From Turneriella sp. (lineage in GTDB: Bacteria > Spirochaetota > Leptospiria > Turneriellales > Turneriellaceae): 64,000 nucleotides of DNA. Shown here piece by piece: positions 1 through 8,556 of the stretch. Location of the stretch: positions 147,424 to 211,423 of the forward strand of contig JABARV010000015.1 in NCBI GenBank assembly GCA_019186965.1, written 5' to 3'. Positions within the stretch are counted from its first letter, which is position 1, and each line of letters begins with the position of its first letter. The notes under the pieces were generated by a model. The model saw nothing but the letters and a program-made list of their open reading frames with translations. It had not been told where the DNA came from and searched no databases. The translations under genes and the position numbers were made by a program.

Positions 1-1
1 T

Positions 2-595
2 AGCGTACGCGCACGTAGGCAAACCCTGGGGCGTGGCAGGTTCGAGAAGTCTTGGTTTTCGGGCGGCGTGGACGAAAACCTTGCGTTTTCAATAGTACTT
101 CCTGTCGATGGTAAATATATTTCAGCTGTGCCGTTAGCGCTTGCACAGGTTCTTCATCTTTATTTATCTAAATATTTGGAAGTTACAATAAAATGGCCCA
201 ACGATATTTTATGTAATGGAAAAAAACTTGTGGGCATTTTATGCGAGTCTCTTCCAAACCACAAAAATTTAATCGTCGCTGGAATTGGGGTCAATGTGCA
301 AACGCGGCAATTTGCCGAAGGTTTTGCACAGCCTGTTACGTCTTTGGCGCTCGAAGGCGTGGATAAACGTGTCGAAACGCTTTGGTTAGGTATATACCGA
401 AAAATTGTTATTTTTTTCCGTAAAAAAAACTTTCCCTTGAACGCATCTTTCATCCGTAGGTATAATAGTGTAGCGTACGCGTTCGTCGAAAGAGTACACG
501 TGTCGCAAGCGCCTCTTGAATTCCAAACCCTACTTCCCGACGGGCGTGCAATTTTTCGTACAGCTGAAAATGGAGATGTAATCCTTGATGCTTAA
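2..595 (+). CDS. birA: Biotin-[acetyl-CoA-carboxylase] ligase, 5'-truncated by window edge
   Basis: The reading frame is open from base 2, so the start lies outside the window; about 197 C-terminal residues are present. The enzyme makes biotinyl-AMP and transfers biotin to the carrier lysine of carboxylases. Seen: the biotinyl-AMP loop TLGRGRFEKSW at the left edge, then LAFSIVLP, the KWPNDIL motif, KLVGILCE and VAGIGVNV, followed by a short C-terminal domain. A GTG at 68 is internal to the conserved catalytic domain and is not the start. A carboxyltransferase that would need a biotinylated partner lies at 45.2 kb. Confidence 0.93.
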   Translation, partial: SVRARRQTLGRGRFEKSWFSGGVDENLAFSIVLPVDGKYISAVPLALAQVLHLYLSKYLEVTIKWPNDILCNGKKLVGILCESLPNHKNLIVAGIGVNVQTRQFAEGFAQPVTSLALEGVDKRVETLWLGIYRKIVIFFRKKNFPLNASFIRRYNSVAYAFVERVHVSQAPLEFQTLLPDGRAIFRTAENGDVILDA

Positions 596-599
596 GGAG

Positions 600-914
600 T
601 TACCACTTTTGGATATCACACGATGCATTTGTGTATCCCGCTTTAATATGCACAAAGCAACCGCATAGTTTACAACGGTCGGCACGCATAATTGAGTTTT
701 TACTTTTTTCTAAATATTCGCACGAGCGGCAAATTGCAAGCCTTTTTTCGCGTTCTTCCGCGGTTGCGAACTCGCCTTTTAGGGTATCTACAGCAGCGTT
801 GAAGAGTGTGTATTTTTGTTGCTTGCCTTCTATACTACGGAGCTTTGCGTCTTGGCAGTCTTTACAGCCAGCGATACGTTTTGCCGAAAGTAACTTTGTA
901 AAAATTTGTAACAA
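600..914 (-). CDS. Small Cys-rich (zinc-ribbon-like) protein
   Basis: A 104-residue protein beginning with TTG. The start is supported by a GAGGA Shine-Dalgarno at 921-925 and by lying 1 nt after the stop of the upstream methyltransferase gene. It has a CKDC pair near residues 17-20, CRSC near 62-65, CKLCGC near 81-86, and a last Cys near the end in a C-x4-W context. Paired CxxC motifs suggest one or two bound zinc ions. Similar small CxxC...CxxCGC...KA proteins are known as uncharacterised families, often near phage genes, but no phage gene is seen here. Function unknown. Confidence 0.7.
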   Translation of the reverse strand: MLQIFTKLLSAKRIAGCKDCQDAKLRSIEGKQQKYTLFNAAVDTLKGEFATAEEREKRLAICRSCEYLEKSKNSIMRADRCKLCGCFVHIKAGYTNASCDIQKW

Positions 915-915
915 T

Positions 916-1599
916 TTATTTCCTCACAAATTCCAGAAAAAATTGTGACGGTAGAATTTTGTGTTCGCGCTTTAGTTTAAATCCCGCTTTTTTAAATTCT
1001 GCAACCACTGTTTTTTTATCGACCAAATTTTCCGGAACCTCGCCAGATTCTTCATCCGCACTTTCTAAAGTGACAAAATCGATAATAACGATACGGCCGT
1101 TTTTTTTGAGGCTGGATGCAAGCGACTTAAAATACTGGGTGCGGTTTTCTAAATACTGGTATGTGTTACAAAAGAAGATTAAATCGTAATAGTTGTTTTC
1201 AAGAATGGGGTTGCGCGAAACAATTAAATGCGTTTTGTAATTGCTGGCGAGGTTGCGTGTATTTGCGTCGTGCTGCATATACTCGACCATTGCCGGATTT
1301 ATATCGTAACCAATGGAGACTCCCGAAGGGGCTACTTTTTCCGCAAAGCGCCGCGCAAAATATCCAGTACCCGCGCCAATATCCGCGACAATATCGCCAT
1401 TTTTTAGCTTGAGAGTTTCGACAACTTCATCGGGTTTTTGCCATTCTTTCCTGTCGGGAGATTCAAGGATACGAGAGATGCGTTCGACTTCAAGTTGTGC
1501 ATGGTTTATAGTTTCTGTCGAACTTGCTTTTTTGCACACAAAAAAAATAAAGAGCGTGGAAAGGATAATCAGTAAAAGTTTTTTCTTAGGTAGGTACAT
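916..1599 (-). CDS. Membrane-anchored class I SAM-dependent methyltransferase
   Basis: The N-terminus is lysine-rich with one hydrophobic segment (MYLPKKKLLLIILSTLFIFF), a signal anchor or signal peptide. The Rossmann methyltransferase domain follows: motif I VADIGAGTGYFARRF, an acidic residue at the end of beta 2 (GYDINP), and later YYDLIFFCNTYQYL and GRIVIIDFV. The substrate is unknown. ATG at 1599 was chosen because it gives a normal signal n-region; a GTG at 1641 would add 14 residues and neither has a clear ribosome site. It is divergently arranged with the CDF gene and coupled to the downstream Cys-rich gene. An exported SAM enzyme is unusual unless its domain faces the cytoplasm. Confidence 0.82.
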   Translation of the reverse strand: MYLPKKKLLLIILSTLFIFFVCKKASSTETINHAQLEVERISRILESPDRKEWQKPDEVVETLKLKNGDIVADIGAGTGYFARRFAEKVAPSGVSIGYDINPAMVEYMQHDANTRNLASNYKTHLIVSRNPILENNYYDLIFFCNTYQYLENRTQYFKSLASSLKKNGRIVIIDFVTLESADEESGEVPENLVDKKTVVAEFKKAGFKLKREHKILPSQFFLEFVRK

Positions 1600-1669
1600 A
1601 TTGCGTGCGACATAATACTTAAATCGTTGCCGCGCTGTCACCTAAGTTTTTTTGTACAGGAAGATTAAA

Positions 1670-2623
1670 GTGGCACAGGGAAAAAAAGCAATCTACTACG
1701 CGTTAGCGGCAAATTCGGGTATTGCAATTACCAAAAGTGTTGCTGCATTCTTTACGGCTTCTACCTCCATGATGGCCGAAGCTATCCACTCATTTACCGA
1801 TTGCGGTAACCAACTCCTTCTTCTCATTGGACTTAAACGCGCAAAGGCACCTGCAACACAACTTCATCCCATGGGGTATGGAAAAGTATCATATTTTTGG
1901 TCGTTCTTGGTTGCGTTATTCCTTTTCTTAGCGGGAGGAGTGTTTTCAATTTACGAAGGAAGCCACAAACTCCTTGAACCCCAGCCGCTTGAAAATGCAT
2001 GGGTTGCAATTTTAGTTTTGGGTATCGGAATTGTACTTGAAGCACTTTCTCTAAAGGGGGCTTTGCGCGAAATTAATTCCGCCCGTGGCAATCGCGGTTT
2101 TTACCGTTGGTTTCGCGAAACACGACAAAGCGAGCTTATGGTAATTGCTGGGGAAGATGTTGCTGCCTTATTAGGGTTAGGTATTGCACTGTTTTTTGTG
2201 CTACTTACTTTGATTACCGGGAATCCAATTTTTGACGCGGTAGGAAGTATTGCAATTGGATTATTGCTCATTACAATCGCAACAATGTTGACGTTTGAAA
2301 TCAAAAGCCTCATTATCGGCGAAAGTGCTGATGACGATTTTAAGAAAAAATTTTATGCGTTTATCACAGAAAAATATCCTCACATTACTTTGCTTAACGT
2401 TATTACACAGCACTATGGACAAGATATCGTTTTGGCAATAAAAGCACGGTTTAAAAAATGGCCGACATCTGCAGCGCTATTAGTAAATAGCATTAACCAA
2501 ATCGAGAAAAATATTCGTGCTAACTTCTCCGAGGTGCGCTTTATTTTCTTTGAGCCGGATATCTCTTCCGAAGAAAAAAGAGCGGAGCGAGAAAATATAA
2601 ACAAGAAGCGTAAAAAAGTCTGA
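1670..2623 (+). CDS. Cation diffusion facilitator (CDF) family metal exporter
   Basis: An inner-membrane divalent cation (Zn/Fe/Mn type) proton antiporter of about 317 residues with roughly six membrane segments. Seen: the first metal-site region STSMMAEAIHSFTDCGNQ (H and D in TM2), the HPMGYGKVSYFW loop, a TM5 site with acidic residues (AGEDVAALLG) and a C-terminal cytoplasmic domain (FITEKYPHITLLN). GTG at 1670 is preferred over TTG at 1652 because an AGGAAG ribosome site at 1658-1663 is spaced 6 nt from it. lpxC starts 2 nt after the stop, so the two are probably cotranscribed. Metal specificity cannot be assigned. Confidence 0.9.
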   Translation: MAQGKKAIYYALAANSGIAITKSVAAFFTASTSMMAEAIHSFTDCGNQLLLLIGLKRAKAPATQLHPMGYGKVSYFWSFLVALFLFLAGGVFSIYEGSHKLLEPQPLENAWVAILVLGIGIVLEALSLKGALREINSARGNRGFYRWFRETRQSELMVIAGEDVAALLGLGIALFFVLLTLITGNPIFDAVGSIAIGLLLITIATMLTFEIKSLIIGESADDDFKKKFYAFITEKYPHITLLNVITQHYGQDIVLAIKARFKKWPTSAALLVNSINQIEKNIRANFSEVRFIFFEPDISSEEKRAERENINKKRKKV

Positions 2624-2625
2624 CT

Positions 2626-3486
2626 ATGTTAAACGCATACCGCACGACAATCAAGCACCCAGGAGTGTACGAAGGGGTTGGCCTGCACTCAGGGGAAACA
2701 ACACGCCTTTCATTTTTTCCTGCAGATTGCGGAGAGGGAATTTTATTTTTTCGTAAAGGGGAGAAAGGAAATGGGCAAGCTGCTGTGCGCGCCTCCCTTG
2801 AGAACGTCATCGATACCTCGCTTGCGGTAACGCTTGGGGATACAAGTGAGGGTACAAATACATTCCAATTACAAACAGTAGAGCACTTGCTCTACGCGCT
2901 TTTTGTTTTAGGAATAACCGACATTGCTATACAAGTTGAAGGGGGAAAAGAAATTCCTATTGCCGATGGAAGCGCGGGTCCTTTTATCCGAGCGCTCCAA
3001 AAACTTGAAAAACACCACTACGGCGAAAAAGTAAAGCCACTTGTCGTAACGCGTCCGCTTTCCGTTACCGACGGCGATCGTTATTTGGTCGCAACCCCAG
3101 CCAATGATTTTGAAGTATCGTATTATATCGACTATCCGCACCCGCTTCTAAAAAACCAGGCGGTGCAGCTTAAATATAACGATGAAACTTTTACTGAAAC
3201 GATTGGCTTTGCGCGTACCTTCGGTTTTATGAAAGACGTCGAGTATTTGCGCTCACGCGGCCTTGCGCAAGGGGGTAGCGTCGACAACGCAGTTATTTAT
3301 ATGCCCGACGGAACGACGATGAACGACTTTCGCTTTTCGGGAGAGTCGGTGTTCCATAAAATTTTAGATTTAATTGGCGACTTGGCTTTAATTGGAAGGC
3401 CCATCCAGGGTCATGTTCTAGGCGCACGCGGTGGCCACGCGCTGGATGTAGCGTTTGGAAAAAAACTTTTAGCCGCTTTTGGTTAA
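2626..3486 (+). CDS. lpxC: UDP-3-O-acyl-N-acetylglucosamine deacetylase
   Basis: Committed step of lipid A synthesis: zinc-dependent deacetylation of UDP-3-O-acyl-GlcNAc. At 286 residues it is close to the usual ~300. Zinc ligands are visible as H87 (in VEHLLYAL), H244 and D248 (in FHKILDLIGDL); E86 is the likely general base and H271 (RGGH) the second catalytic His. FGFMKDVEYLRSRGLAQGGS is a typical LpxC segment. It shows that the organism makes lipid A and is diderm. Its 3' end overlaps the convergent gene by 18 nt. Confidence 0.97.
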   Translation: MLNAYRTTIKHPGVYEGVGLHSGETTRLSFFPADCGEGILFFRKGEKGNGQAAVRASLENVIDTSLAVTLGDTSEGTNTFQLQTVEHLLYALFVLGITDIAIQVEGGKEIPIADGSAGPFIRALQKLEKHHYGEKVKPLVVTRPLSVTDGDRYLVATPANDFEVSYYIDYPHPLLKNQAVQLKYNDETFTETIGFARTFGFMKDVEYLRSRGLAQGGSVDNAVIYMPDGTTMNDFRFSGESVFHKILDLIGDLALIGRPIQGHVLGARGGHALDVAFGKKLLAAFG

Positions 3487-4254
3487 GTGATTTTTCAAAA
3501 AGTTTTCTTCAAAGAGCAAAAAGACGAATAATGAAAAAAGCTGCGTTATTCCCGATGCTGCAAGTGCCGCCTGGGTGGTAAGTAGAGTATTCGTGCTTGT
3601 GTCAAAAAGTAGGGCTACGTTGGTTAAAGAGAAGAGGATTGCTGCACTTAAAGGTAGGGGGCGAAGAGCACCGGAATCTTTGTAGAGAAAAAATACAATT
3701 ACGATAGAATTTAAAAGAGCCTGAAGAAATCCGACTGCCCAAGGTTCTGTTGTTGTTTTAAAACCAAAATCGCCCCCGGCGTAAAGGAGTACAATAGCCA
3801 GTTGTGCTAAAACAAAAAGAAGAAACGAAAGATAATTTTTTTGCCAAAGCTCGCGCAAGCGGCTTGCATCTTTATCTCGCATTTGCCACATCCACGCGGC
3901 CACAAGGGAAAATGTATGTGTAACACAGGCATGGACGTATGCAAAAGTTAGGTCGGCCAAGTTGACGTTTTCTTTATTGGCCGCCAGGATAATGTGGCGC
4001 AAAAGGGGCAAAAAACTAAAAAGATGCGGCACGTGCATAAGGAGTGGAACGCGGTAAATTTTTGTTTTAAACGAGATAAAAGTCGCGACAGAAAGCCATG
4101 TAAAGTACGTTGCAGCAAGGTAGATAATGGGGAGGGTTTCAATAAAAAGGGGGGATGCCTTCGCCGATGGAAGATACGACAGGTGTAATACTAGGAAAAT
4201 AACTTGGATAGAACCTGCGGTGATAAATAAAAACTTTACCCTTATACGCTCCAT
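3469..4254 (-). CDS. Polytopic membrane protein of unknown function
   Basis: 261 residues with about seven or eight hydrophobic segments and short polar loops; no motif was recognised. It is the last gene of the lspA-purA-pgsA run and starts 2 nt after the pgsA-type stop, so it is probably translated from the same mRNA. The tail overlaps the 3' end of lpxC. The overall look (paired aromatic-rich helices, His in HVPHLF and YVHACVTH) would fit a small membrane enzyme or sensor, but nothing in the sequence decides this. Confidence 0.72.
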   Translation of the reverse strand: MERIRVKFLFITAGSIQVIFLVLHLSYLPSAKASPLFIETLPIIYLAATYFTWLSVATFISFKTKIYRVPLLMHVPHLFSFLPLLRHIILAANKENVNLADLTFAYVHACVTHTFSLVAAWMWQMRDKDASRLRELWQKNYLSFLLFVLAQLAIVLLYAGGDFGFKTTTEPWAVGFLQALLNSIVIVFFLYKDSGALRPLPLSAAILFSLTNVALLFDTSTNTLLTTQAALAASGITQLFSLFVFLLFEENFLKNHLTKSG

Positions 4255-4256
4255 AG

Positions 4257-4814
4257 TTATCCTTTAAACACTGTGCGTCCGTATGTCCGTGCGTACGCAA
4301 AAACTCCTCCTGCGAATACGAAAAGGAGGGGAGGGATTGTATACTCTCGTAACGGCCAACTAAATAGGTAGAAGAGGCCAGAGAGGGAAACCATCGCAAC
4401 GCCCACTTTACCCCAGTAGTTGGGCTTTCCCAAGACATTGCGCTTAATAAGCAGAAATCCGCCACCCACCGTTCCTGCAATTTCGCGAAGCGCAACCAGA
4501 ATAGTAACCCATAGAGGAAAGTCGCGGTATACAACAAGCAAAAAAAGCCCAGAGATAATGACAATTTTATCCGCGATAGGGTCTAAGTATTGCCCCAGCG
4601 GCGTCTCTTGCCCTAATTTGCGTGCAAGGTAGCCATCGAAAAAATCGGTTGCGGCCATAAAAAGTAAAGTGAGGAAAGTATAAAGGCGTATTTGGTCGAT
4701 GCCGTGCGGGTGCGCGAGAATGTACCACATTGCGGGAATCCCCAAAATACGCGAAATAGAAAGGACGTTTGAGACGGTGAGTATGCGGTAGGTGAAAAGT
4801 TCCCTGACCGTCAT
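4257..4814 (-). CDS. pgsA: CDP-alcohol phosphatidyltransferase (PgsA-type)
   Basis: Integral membrane enzyme joining CDP-diacylglycerol to a small alcohol; the 185-residue length fits phosphatidylglycerophosphate synthase. The full family motif is present: D57-x2-D60-G61-x2-A64-R65-x8-G74-x3-D78-x3-D82. Four to five hydrophobic helices surround it. It lies 4 nt downstream of purA. The substrate (glycerol-3-phosphate versus another alcohol) is inferred from length and general similarity, so the symbol is probable rather than certain. Confidence 0.9.
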   Translation of the reverse strand: MTVRELFTYRILTVSNVLSISRILGIPAMWYILAHPHGIDQIRLYTFLTLLFMAATDFFDGYLARKLGQETPLGQYLDPIADKIVIISGLFLLVVYRDFPLWVTILVALREIAGTVGGGFLLIKRNVLGKPNYWGKVGVAMVSLSGLFYLFSWPLREYTIPPLLFVFAGGVFAYARTYGRTVFKG

Positions 4815-4818
4815 TGGC

Positions 4819-6090
4819 TTACTTTAGTGCAATAGTACTCTCGCGTCCGGGGCCTACAGAAATCCATTGGATTGGTACTCCGCAGTATTTAGCAAGTGCG
4901 TCGATATATTTTCGCGTGTTCTTGGGTAAATTTTTGAGTTTTGTAATATGGCTTGTAGGCTCTTGCCATCCGGGAAATTCTTCGTAAATGACTTTAACGT
5001 CGTTTACCGAACAGGAAGGAAAGTAATCAATCCGCTTTCCATTAAGTTCGTACCCTGTTGCAACTTTGATTGTTTCGAGGTTATCTAAAACGTCGATTTT
5101 AGTAAGCGCTAATGCAGATAGCCCGTTGATACGCGCTGCATGGCGTACCACTTCAACGTCGAACCAACCGCAACGGCGTGGCCTTCCTGTAACGCTTCCA
5201 AATTCGTTGCCCGCTTTGCGCAACGCCTCGCCTTCTTCGCCAAAAATTTCTGTAGGGTAGGGACCTTCTCCCACGCGTGTCGAATACGCTTTGCATATAC
5301 CAATAACGTCTTCTAAATACCGAAAGGAAATTCCGCTTCCCGCCAATGCGCCACCCGTCGTTGGGTTTGAACTTGTCACGTACGGATACGTTCCAAAATC
5401 TAAATCGAGCATTGTACCCTGCGCGCCCTCGAGCAAAATTTGTTTTCCGGAGGCAAGTTCCATATTGAGGTAGTAAGGGACGTTTATAACCATGTCGCGG
5501 ATTTTTTCGCGCAACGTGAGAAGTTTTTCTTTTATTGTTTCAAACACGACCGGTTTTGCATTATAAACTTTTGTCAAAAAATTATTTTTTTGTTCAATAA
5601 GGCGCGGAAGAATTTCTGTATAAAAAGATTCGTTGTAAAGCATACTAATACGAATCCCCTGCCTGTTTACTTTGTCCGAGTAGCAAGCGCCAATACCACG
5701 TTTTGTTGTTCCAATTTTATGGGCGCCAGAAGCTTCTTCGGTGAGAACGTCTATTTCTTTGTGGTACGGCATAAGCAGGTGTGCATTATCGGCGATACGC
5801 AAACGCCCTGCAACGTGGATACCCTTTGCTTCGAGTTCTTCGATTTCGGCAAACATCGCATCGGGGTCTATTACCATTCCCCCGCCTAAAACACAAATGG
5901 TACGTGGGTATAAAATTCCGCTTGGGATAAGGCGGAAGATATATTTATCTTCGCCTACTTTGACCGTGTGCCCTGCGTTTGCTCCGCCTTGGTAACGGAC
6001 GACAATTTCTGTCTCCTTAGCAAGATAGTCGATGACTTTGGCTTTGCCTTCGTCACCCCACTGCGTACCAACGATTAACTTTGCAGGCAT
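4819..6090 (-). CDS. purA: Adenylosuccinate synthetase
   Basis: Catalyses IMP + Asp + GTP to adenylosuccinate, the first AMP-specific step. 423 residues, normal length. Seen: N-terminal GTQWGDEGKAK P-loop, the RYQGGANAGHT loop, TTKRGIGACYSDK, EGAQGTMLDLDFGTYPYVTS and GRPRRCGWFD. The P-loop reads GDEGKAK where most homologues have GDEGKGK. It follows lspA by 3 nt and precedes the pgsA-type gene, an operon without obvious pathway logic. Confidence 0.97.
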   Translation of the reverse strand: MPAKLIVGTQWGDEGKAKVIDYLAKETEIVVRYQGGANAGHTVKVGEDKYIFRLIPSGILYPRTICVLGGGMVIDPDAMFAEIEELEAKGIHVAGRLRIADNAHLLMPYHKEIDVLTEEASGAHKIGTTKRGIGACYSDKVNRQGIRISMLYNESFYTEILPRLIEQKNNFLTKVYNAKPVVFETIKEKLLTLREKIRDMVINVPYYLNMELASGKQILLEGAQGTMLDLDFGTYPYVTSSNPTTGGALAGSGISFRYLEDVIGICKAYSTRVGEGPYPTEIFGEEGEALRKAGNEFGSVTGRPRRCGWFDVEVVRHAARINGLSALALTKIDVLDNLETIKVATGYELNGKRIDYFPSCSVNDVKVIYEEFPGWQEPTSHITKLKNLPKNTRKYIDALAKYCGVPIQWISVGPGRESTIALK

Positions 6091-6093
6091 GTG

Positions 6094-6621
6094 CTAATTG
6101 CCTTCGGAGGCAGTCGTTTTTGCAGAGGCAAGCTTTTCTGCCTTTTCAAATTTGTAAAACGCAATCGCAAGAAGCGCTGCGCCGATGCTGATGAACGCGT
6201 CTGCTATATTGAAAATAAACCAGTGGAAAGAACCAAAACGGAGGTCGATAAAATCGATTACACCAGCCGTACTGCCGTAAAAGCGGTCGGTAAAGTTGCC
6301 TAATGCGCCGCCTAAAATCGCCGCAATAGCTATCGTAAAGATTTTTGATTTTTCAGGACTACGGTAGTAGTAGTAGATAAGAAAAACAATGGCGAATCCT
6401 GTTAAAATTTGGAATAACCAAGCATACCCTTGCAGCATTCCAAAAACGCCGCCTTCGTTGCGGGTAAAGGTAAGGTAGAAAAAATTGCGGATTACCTCTT
6501 CGCTTTGCCCTTGGATTTGGAAACGTTTTAAAATCCATAGCTTTGAGAAAAGGTCTGTAGTGTACGCAATAATTAACACAATAAAAAAAGGAAGAGTAAA
6601 TTTTTCGCGCCAGTGTGACAT
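6094..6621 (-). CDS. lspA: Lipoprotein signal peptidase II
   Basis: Inner-membrane aspartyl protease that cuts signal peptides of diacylated prolipoproteins. About 175 residues with four membrane helices. Catalytic aspartates lie in the two conserved blocks: LGNFTDRFYGSTAGVIDFID and FNIADAF. ATG at 6621 was chosen; the codon before it is an in-frame TTG. It is the first gene of the lspA-purA-pgsA run and divergent from aspS. Its substrates include the several lipobox proteins in this window, processed after Lgt (58.2 kb). Confidence 0.95.
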   Translation of the reverse strand: MSHWREKFTLPFFIVLIIAYTTDLFSKLWILKRFQIQGQSEEVIRNFFYLTFTRNEGGVFGMLQGYAWLFQILTGFAIVFLIYYYYRSPEKSKIFTIAIAAILGGALGNFTDRFYGSTAGVIDFIDLRFGSFHWFIFNIADAFISIGAALLAIAFYKFEKAEKLASAKTTASEGN

Positions 6622-6628
6622 CAAGGCA

Positions 6629-6657
6629 GCTTTGTTGCTTCAAACACGGCAACAAGC
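6629..6657. other. Imperfect hairpin between lspA and aspS
   Basis: GCTTTGTTGC at 6629-6638 pairs with GCAACAAGC at 6649-6657 with one bulged T and a 10-nt loop. It sits in the 96-bp divergent gap upstream of aspS. It has no T-tract, so it is not a convincing terminator; it could be a 5'-leader element or an operator. No T-box features were recognised. Confidence 0.3.
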
Positions 6658-6717
6658 AGAAAAGGATAACTACCTCAATTCTTGACGGCATGTCGAAAAA
6701 ACCTTTTCTCACTGTAA

Positions 6718-8556
6718 ATGAACCAAGTCGTTACCCAAGCTGCCATCCCCGATTTTACAAAGCGGCGCGAATGCAATTCTGTTGGCGAAGCCGACAACAA
6801 CCAAATTATTACCGTATGCGGGTGGGTATACCGTTACCGCGACCAAGGGGGAGTCCTTTTTATTGATTTGCGTGACCGTAGTGGAGTAGTGCAAGTTGTT
6901 TTCGATTTAGCTTTTGATGCGGAATTACTCAAAAAGGCGGATATACTGCGTAGCGAAGACGTTATTTGCGTAACGGGAAAAGTACGTTTGCGCGATAAAA
7001 ATGCAATTAACCCAAAGCTCAAAACAGGTACTGTAGAAATTTTAGCAAACAATTTATACCTTTTAAGTAAAGCCAAACCTTCGCCCATTCCTTTAGACGA
7101 ACTCGATGCAGAAGCTTCTGAAGAGCTACGCTTGGAATACCGTTTTTTAGATTTACGCAGAAAAAAAATGCAAGAAGCGTTGCGTGCACGCCACGAATTT
7201 TTACGTTCTGTACGTGGGTATTTGGATAAAGAAGGTTTTTGGGAGGTTGAAACTCCCATTCTTAACAAATCAACCCCCGAGGGTGCACGCGATTTTCTTG
7301 TGCCGAGCCGGCTTAACGCAGGGGAATTTTACGCATTGCCGCAGTCGCCGCAAATTTTTAAACAGCTTCTCATGGTTGCAGGCGCGGAGCGCTACTACCA
7401 AATTGCCCGCTGTTTTCGTGACGAAGATTTGCGCCGCGACCGCCAACCCGAATTTACGCAAATTGATATCGAAATGAGCTTCGTCGATAAAAAAATGGTA
7501 ATGCATGTTTCGCAAGAGATGATACGCGAAGCTTTTAAAAATGCGTTCGGCATAACTCTCGAGGATCCTCAAGAGATGGCATACCACGACGCAATGGAGC
7601 TTTACGGTAACGACAAACCCGATACCCGTTTCGGTATGACTCTTACCGAATTGGGCGAGTGGGCATCCTCGACAGAATTTAAAGTGTTCCGCAGCGCAGC
7701 AGAGACAGGGCGTCTTAAGGCGCTTTGTGTTCCGGGAGGGGCGGCGCTTTCACGCAAAGAAATCGACGATCTTACCGAGTGGGTGAAACAAGATTATAAA
7801 GCAAAAGGACTTGCGTGGGTAAAACTTTCTGAAAATGGTTTAGATTCACTCATTACAAAATTTTTACCTGACGCTGCGCAAAAAGAGCTTATAAAGCTCA
7901 CAGGCGCTAAAGTTGGTGATATTATTTTCTTTGCAGGCGATAGGGCAGATATTGTATTTGCCACACTTTCTGCTTTGCGCCTACGTTTAGGCGAACGCTT
8001 TAAAATGATTCCCGATATTTATAAGCCTTTGTGGGTTGTAGATTTTCCTCTTTTTGATTGGGATTATGACACAAATTCGATTATAAGCGTACACCATCCA
8101 TTTACAGCGCCTGTTCCCGAAGATGCGACTTTGGTTCTTTCAAGTGCACAAGAAGAAGCTTTGGATAAAGAGGCGCAAAAGGCGCTTCTCAAAGTGCGCT
8201 CGAATGCATACGATTTTGTTCTTAACGGCGTTGAAATTGGCGGCGGAAGTATACGTATCCATGATGCAAGTATGCAACAAGCCATTTTTCGTTTACTACG
8301 CATTAGCGACGAAGAAGCGAAAAACAGGTTTGGATTTTTACTTAAGGGGCTTGAATTTGGGGCGCCTCCGCACGGTGGTCTTGCCTTTGGTGTGGATAGG
8401 GCGCTTATGCTTGCGCTCAAGCGTGCCTCTATCCGCGACGTGATTGCATTTCCTAAAACACAAAAGGGAACTTGCTTAATGTCGGGAGCGCCTTCGACTG
8501 TCGATATAAAGCAACTTAGGGAGCTTTCGCTCAAGCCAACGATACAACATGCCTGA
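6718..8556 (+). CDS. aspS: Aspartyl-tRNA synthetase, bacterial type
   Basis: Charges tRNA-Asp (or tRNA-Asp and tRNA-Asn if non-discriminating). 612 residues, the length of the bacterial form with the extra GAD insertion. Order: N-terminal OB-fold anticodon-binding domain (VCGWVYRYRDQGGVLFIDLR), class II core with motif 2 RCFRDEDLRRDRQPEFTQID, GAD insertion around residues 290-430, and motif 3 GLAFGVDRALMLAL. The stop overlaps the start of the heptose kinase by 8 nt, so the genes are translationally linked. Discriminating status cannot be read from the sequence by eye. Confidence 0.97.
   Translation: MNQVVTQAAIPDFTKRRECNSVGEADNNQIITVCGWVYRYRDQGGVLFIDLRDRSGVVQVVFDLAFDAELLKKADILRSEDVICVTGKVRLRDKNAINPKLKTGTVEILANNLYLLSKAKPSPIPLDELDAEASEELRLEYRFLDLRRKKMQEALRARHEFLRSVRGYLDKEGFWEVETPILNKSTPEGARDFLVPSRLNAGEFYALPQSPQIFKQLLMVAGAERYYQIARCFRDEDLRRDRQPEFTQIDIEMSFVDKKMVMHVSQEMIREAFKNAFGITLEDPQEMAYHDAMELYGNDKPDTRFGMTLTELGEWASSTEFKVFRSAAETGRLKALCVPGGAALSRKEIDDLTEWVKQDYKAKGLAWVKLSENGLDSLITKFLPDAAQKELIKLTGAKVGDIIFFAGDRADIVFATLSALRLRLGERFKMIPDIYKPLWVVDFPLFDWDYDTNSIISVHHPFTAPVPEDATLVLSSAQEEALDKEAQKALLKVRSNAYDFVLNGVEIGGGSIRIHDASMQQAIFRLLRISDEEAKNRFGFLLKGLEFGAPPHGGLAFGVDRALMLALKRASIRDVIAFPKTQKGTCLMSGAPSTVDIKQLRELSLKPTIQHA

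Noticed and set aside
600..914. Phage origin of the Cys-rich gene
   Set aside because: The CxxC pattern recalls phage-linked proteins, but neighbours are core genes and no phage gene was seen.
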